A stretch of 15,242 nucleotides of DNA from Chloroflexota bacterium (GTDB lineage Bacteria; Chloroflexota; Anaerolineae; JAADDB01), in NCBI GenBank assembly GCA_013154135.1, contig JAADDB010000180.1, positions 1 to 15,242 on the forward strand. Direction: 5' to 3'. Both the position numbers and the translations under genes were made by a program. Position 1 is the first letter of the stretch; each line of letters starts with the position of its first letter. Under the pieces are notes generated by a model, which saw nothing but the letters and a program-made list of their open reading frames with translations, was not told where the DNA came from and made no database searches. Shown here one piece after another: positions 14,951 through 15,242 of this stretch.

Positions 14951-14985
14951 TAGACGATGGACCATGGACGACGGTTGTGCGTTGG
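14951..14985 (+). repeat. Heptamer array upstream of the glycosyltransferase
   Basis: Units GACGATG, GACCATG and GACGACG run with period 7 just upstream of the ribosome binding site of the minus-strand glycosyltransferase. This is the same relative position and orientation as at the other minus-strand genes. Confidence 0.55.
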
Positions 14986-15005
14986 GTTGTTGGTCCGGAT
15001 GCCCG

Positions 15006-15122
15006 GCGGAACTCGGAAGCCCCGCCGCGGGGCACCGGTGTTCTCGCCCTGTGGCAGGCGGGCGTACGGCTGGGCGCCCCTACCCCGGACTAAAAATGCA
15101 GAGCCCCTCCGGGGGTTCCATT
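15006..15122 (+). repeat. Repeat B interrupted by a hairpin, followed by partial repeat A
   Basis: CGGCGGAACTC (about 15005-15015) and GTTCTCGCCCTGTG (about 15039-15052) match repeat B, but are separated by an extra segment holding GCCCCG-CCG-CGGGGC (15019-15033). Then 15071-15122 resembles the second half of repeat A: CCCCGGACTAAAAATGC followed by AGCCCCTCCGGGGG. With its neighbours this accounts for the gene-free stretch 14936-15242. Confidence 0.55.
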
Positions 15123-15150
15123 CCATCCCCGCGGTTCTCAGCAGCATCTC

Positions 15151-15242
15151 AGCCGCGGACGGGTCCGCGCCTTGGCGGGGTTCCGACGTCCTCGCCCCGT
15201 GCATAGAAAGAGTTTTTGGTGGGTGGCCGGCGGGCGAAGCCC
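15151..15242 (+). repeat. Palindrome and repeat B copy at the right edge
   Basis: The hairpin GCGGAC-GG-GTCCGC (15155-15168) matches 8835-8847. It is followed by repeat B: TTCCGACGTCCTCGCCCC, AAAGAGTTTTTGGTGG (15207-15222, identical to 3445-3460) and GGCCGGCGGGCGAA. The final 30 bases are the reverse complement of the first bases of the window, with small differences. Confidence 0.7.

Overview
The window is GC-rich bacterial DNA, most likely from the Chloroflexota (an Anaerolineae-like lineage, perhaps thermophilic). This rests on style rather than a marker search. Two secreted metallopeptidases carry long Thr-Pro-Thr-Pro linkers, one of them has an MPLLLHG-like C-terminal tail, the aminotransferase is DapL-like, and the intergenic spaces are full of palindromic and heptameric repeats. 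No rRNA, tRNA, CRISPR array, transposase or phage gene is visible.

Layout. From 435 to 8710 five genes lie on the minus strand. In transcription order they are a Gfo/Idh/MocA sugar dehydrogenase (7643-8710), the ribosome-assembly GTPase Der (6149-7543), a membrane-anchored M28 / glutaminyl-cyclase-like metallopeptidase (4912-6063), a DapL-like aminotransferase (3518-4723) and a large secreted HEXXH metalloprotease with two jelly-roll-like C-terminal domains (435-3314). The gaps are 85-203 bp and filled with repeats, so this is a co-directional cluster rather than a tight operon. A 660-bp repeat-only region (8711-9372) separates it from a Rad50/SbcC-type ATPase (9373-11943, minus). Going right from there, a good sigma70-like promoter at 12164-12191 drives a two-gene plus-strand operon, phnC-phnE (12225-14143). 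It has no substrate-binding protein gene, and the permease carries an unusual soluble insertion of about 110 residues. A minus-strand GT2 glycosyltransferase (14153-14935) converges on phnE with a 9-bp gap.

The most unusual content is between the genes. Period-7 arrays of the type ACGANNN sit close to the 5' ends of five minus-strand genes and directly behind the stop codons of two. Read along the gene, they are TCGT-type before the start and ACGA-type after the stop, so they bracket genes as inverted arrays. Two arrays enclose a conserved core of about 43 bp, seen three times. Other repeat families recur at 52-160, 8886-8998 and 15071-15122, and at 1-41, 3398-3475, 15006-15053 and 15174-15242. 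The two ends of the window are inverted copies of one of these families, which suggests an assembly that stopped in a repeat.

No gene set forms an obvious defence or mobile system. The best leads are the gene-bracketing heptamer/core repeats, the PhnE with an inserted extracytoplasmic domain and no PhnD, and the Rad50/SbcC gene without an adjacent nuclease partner.
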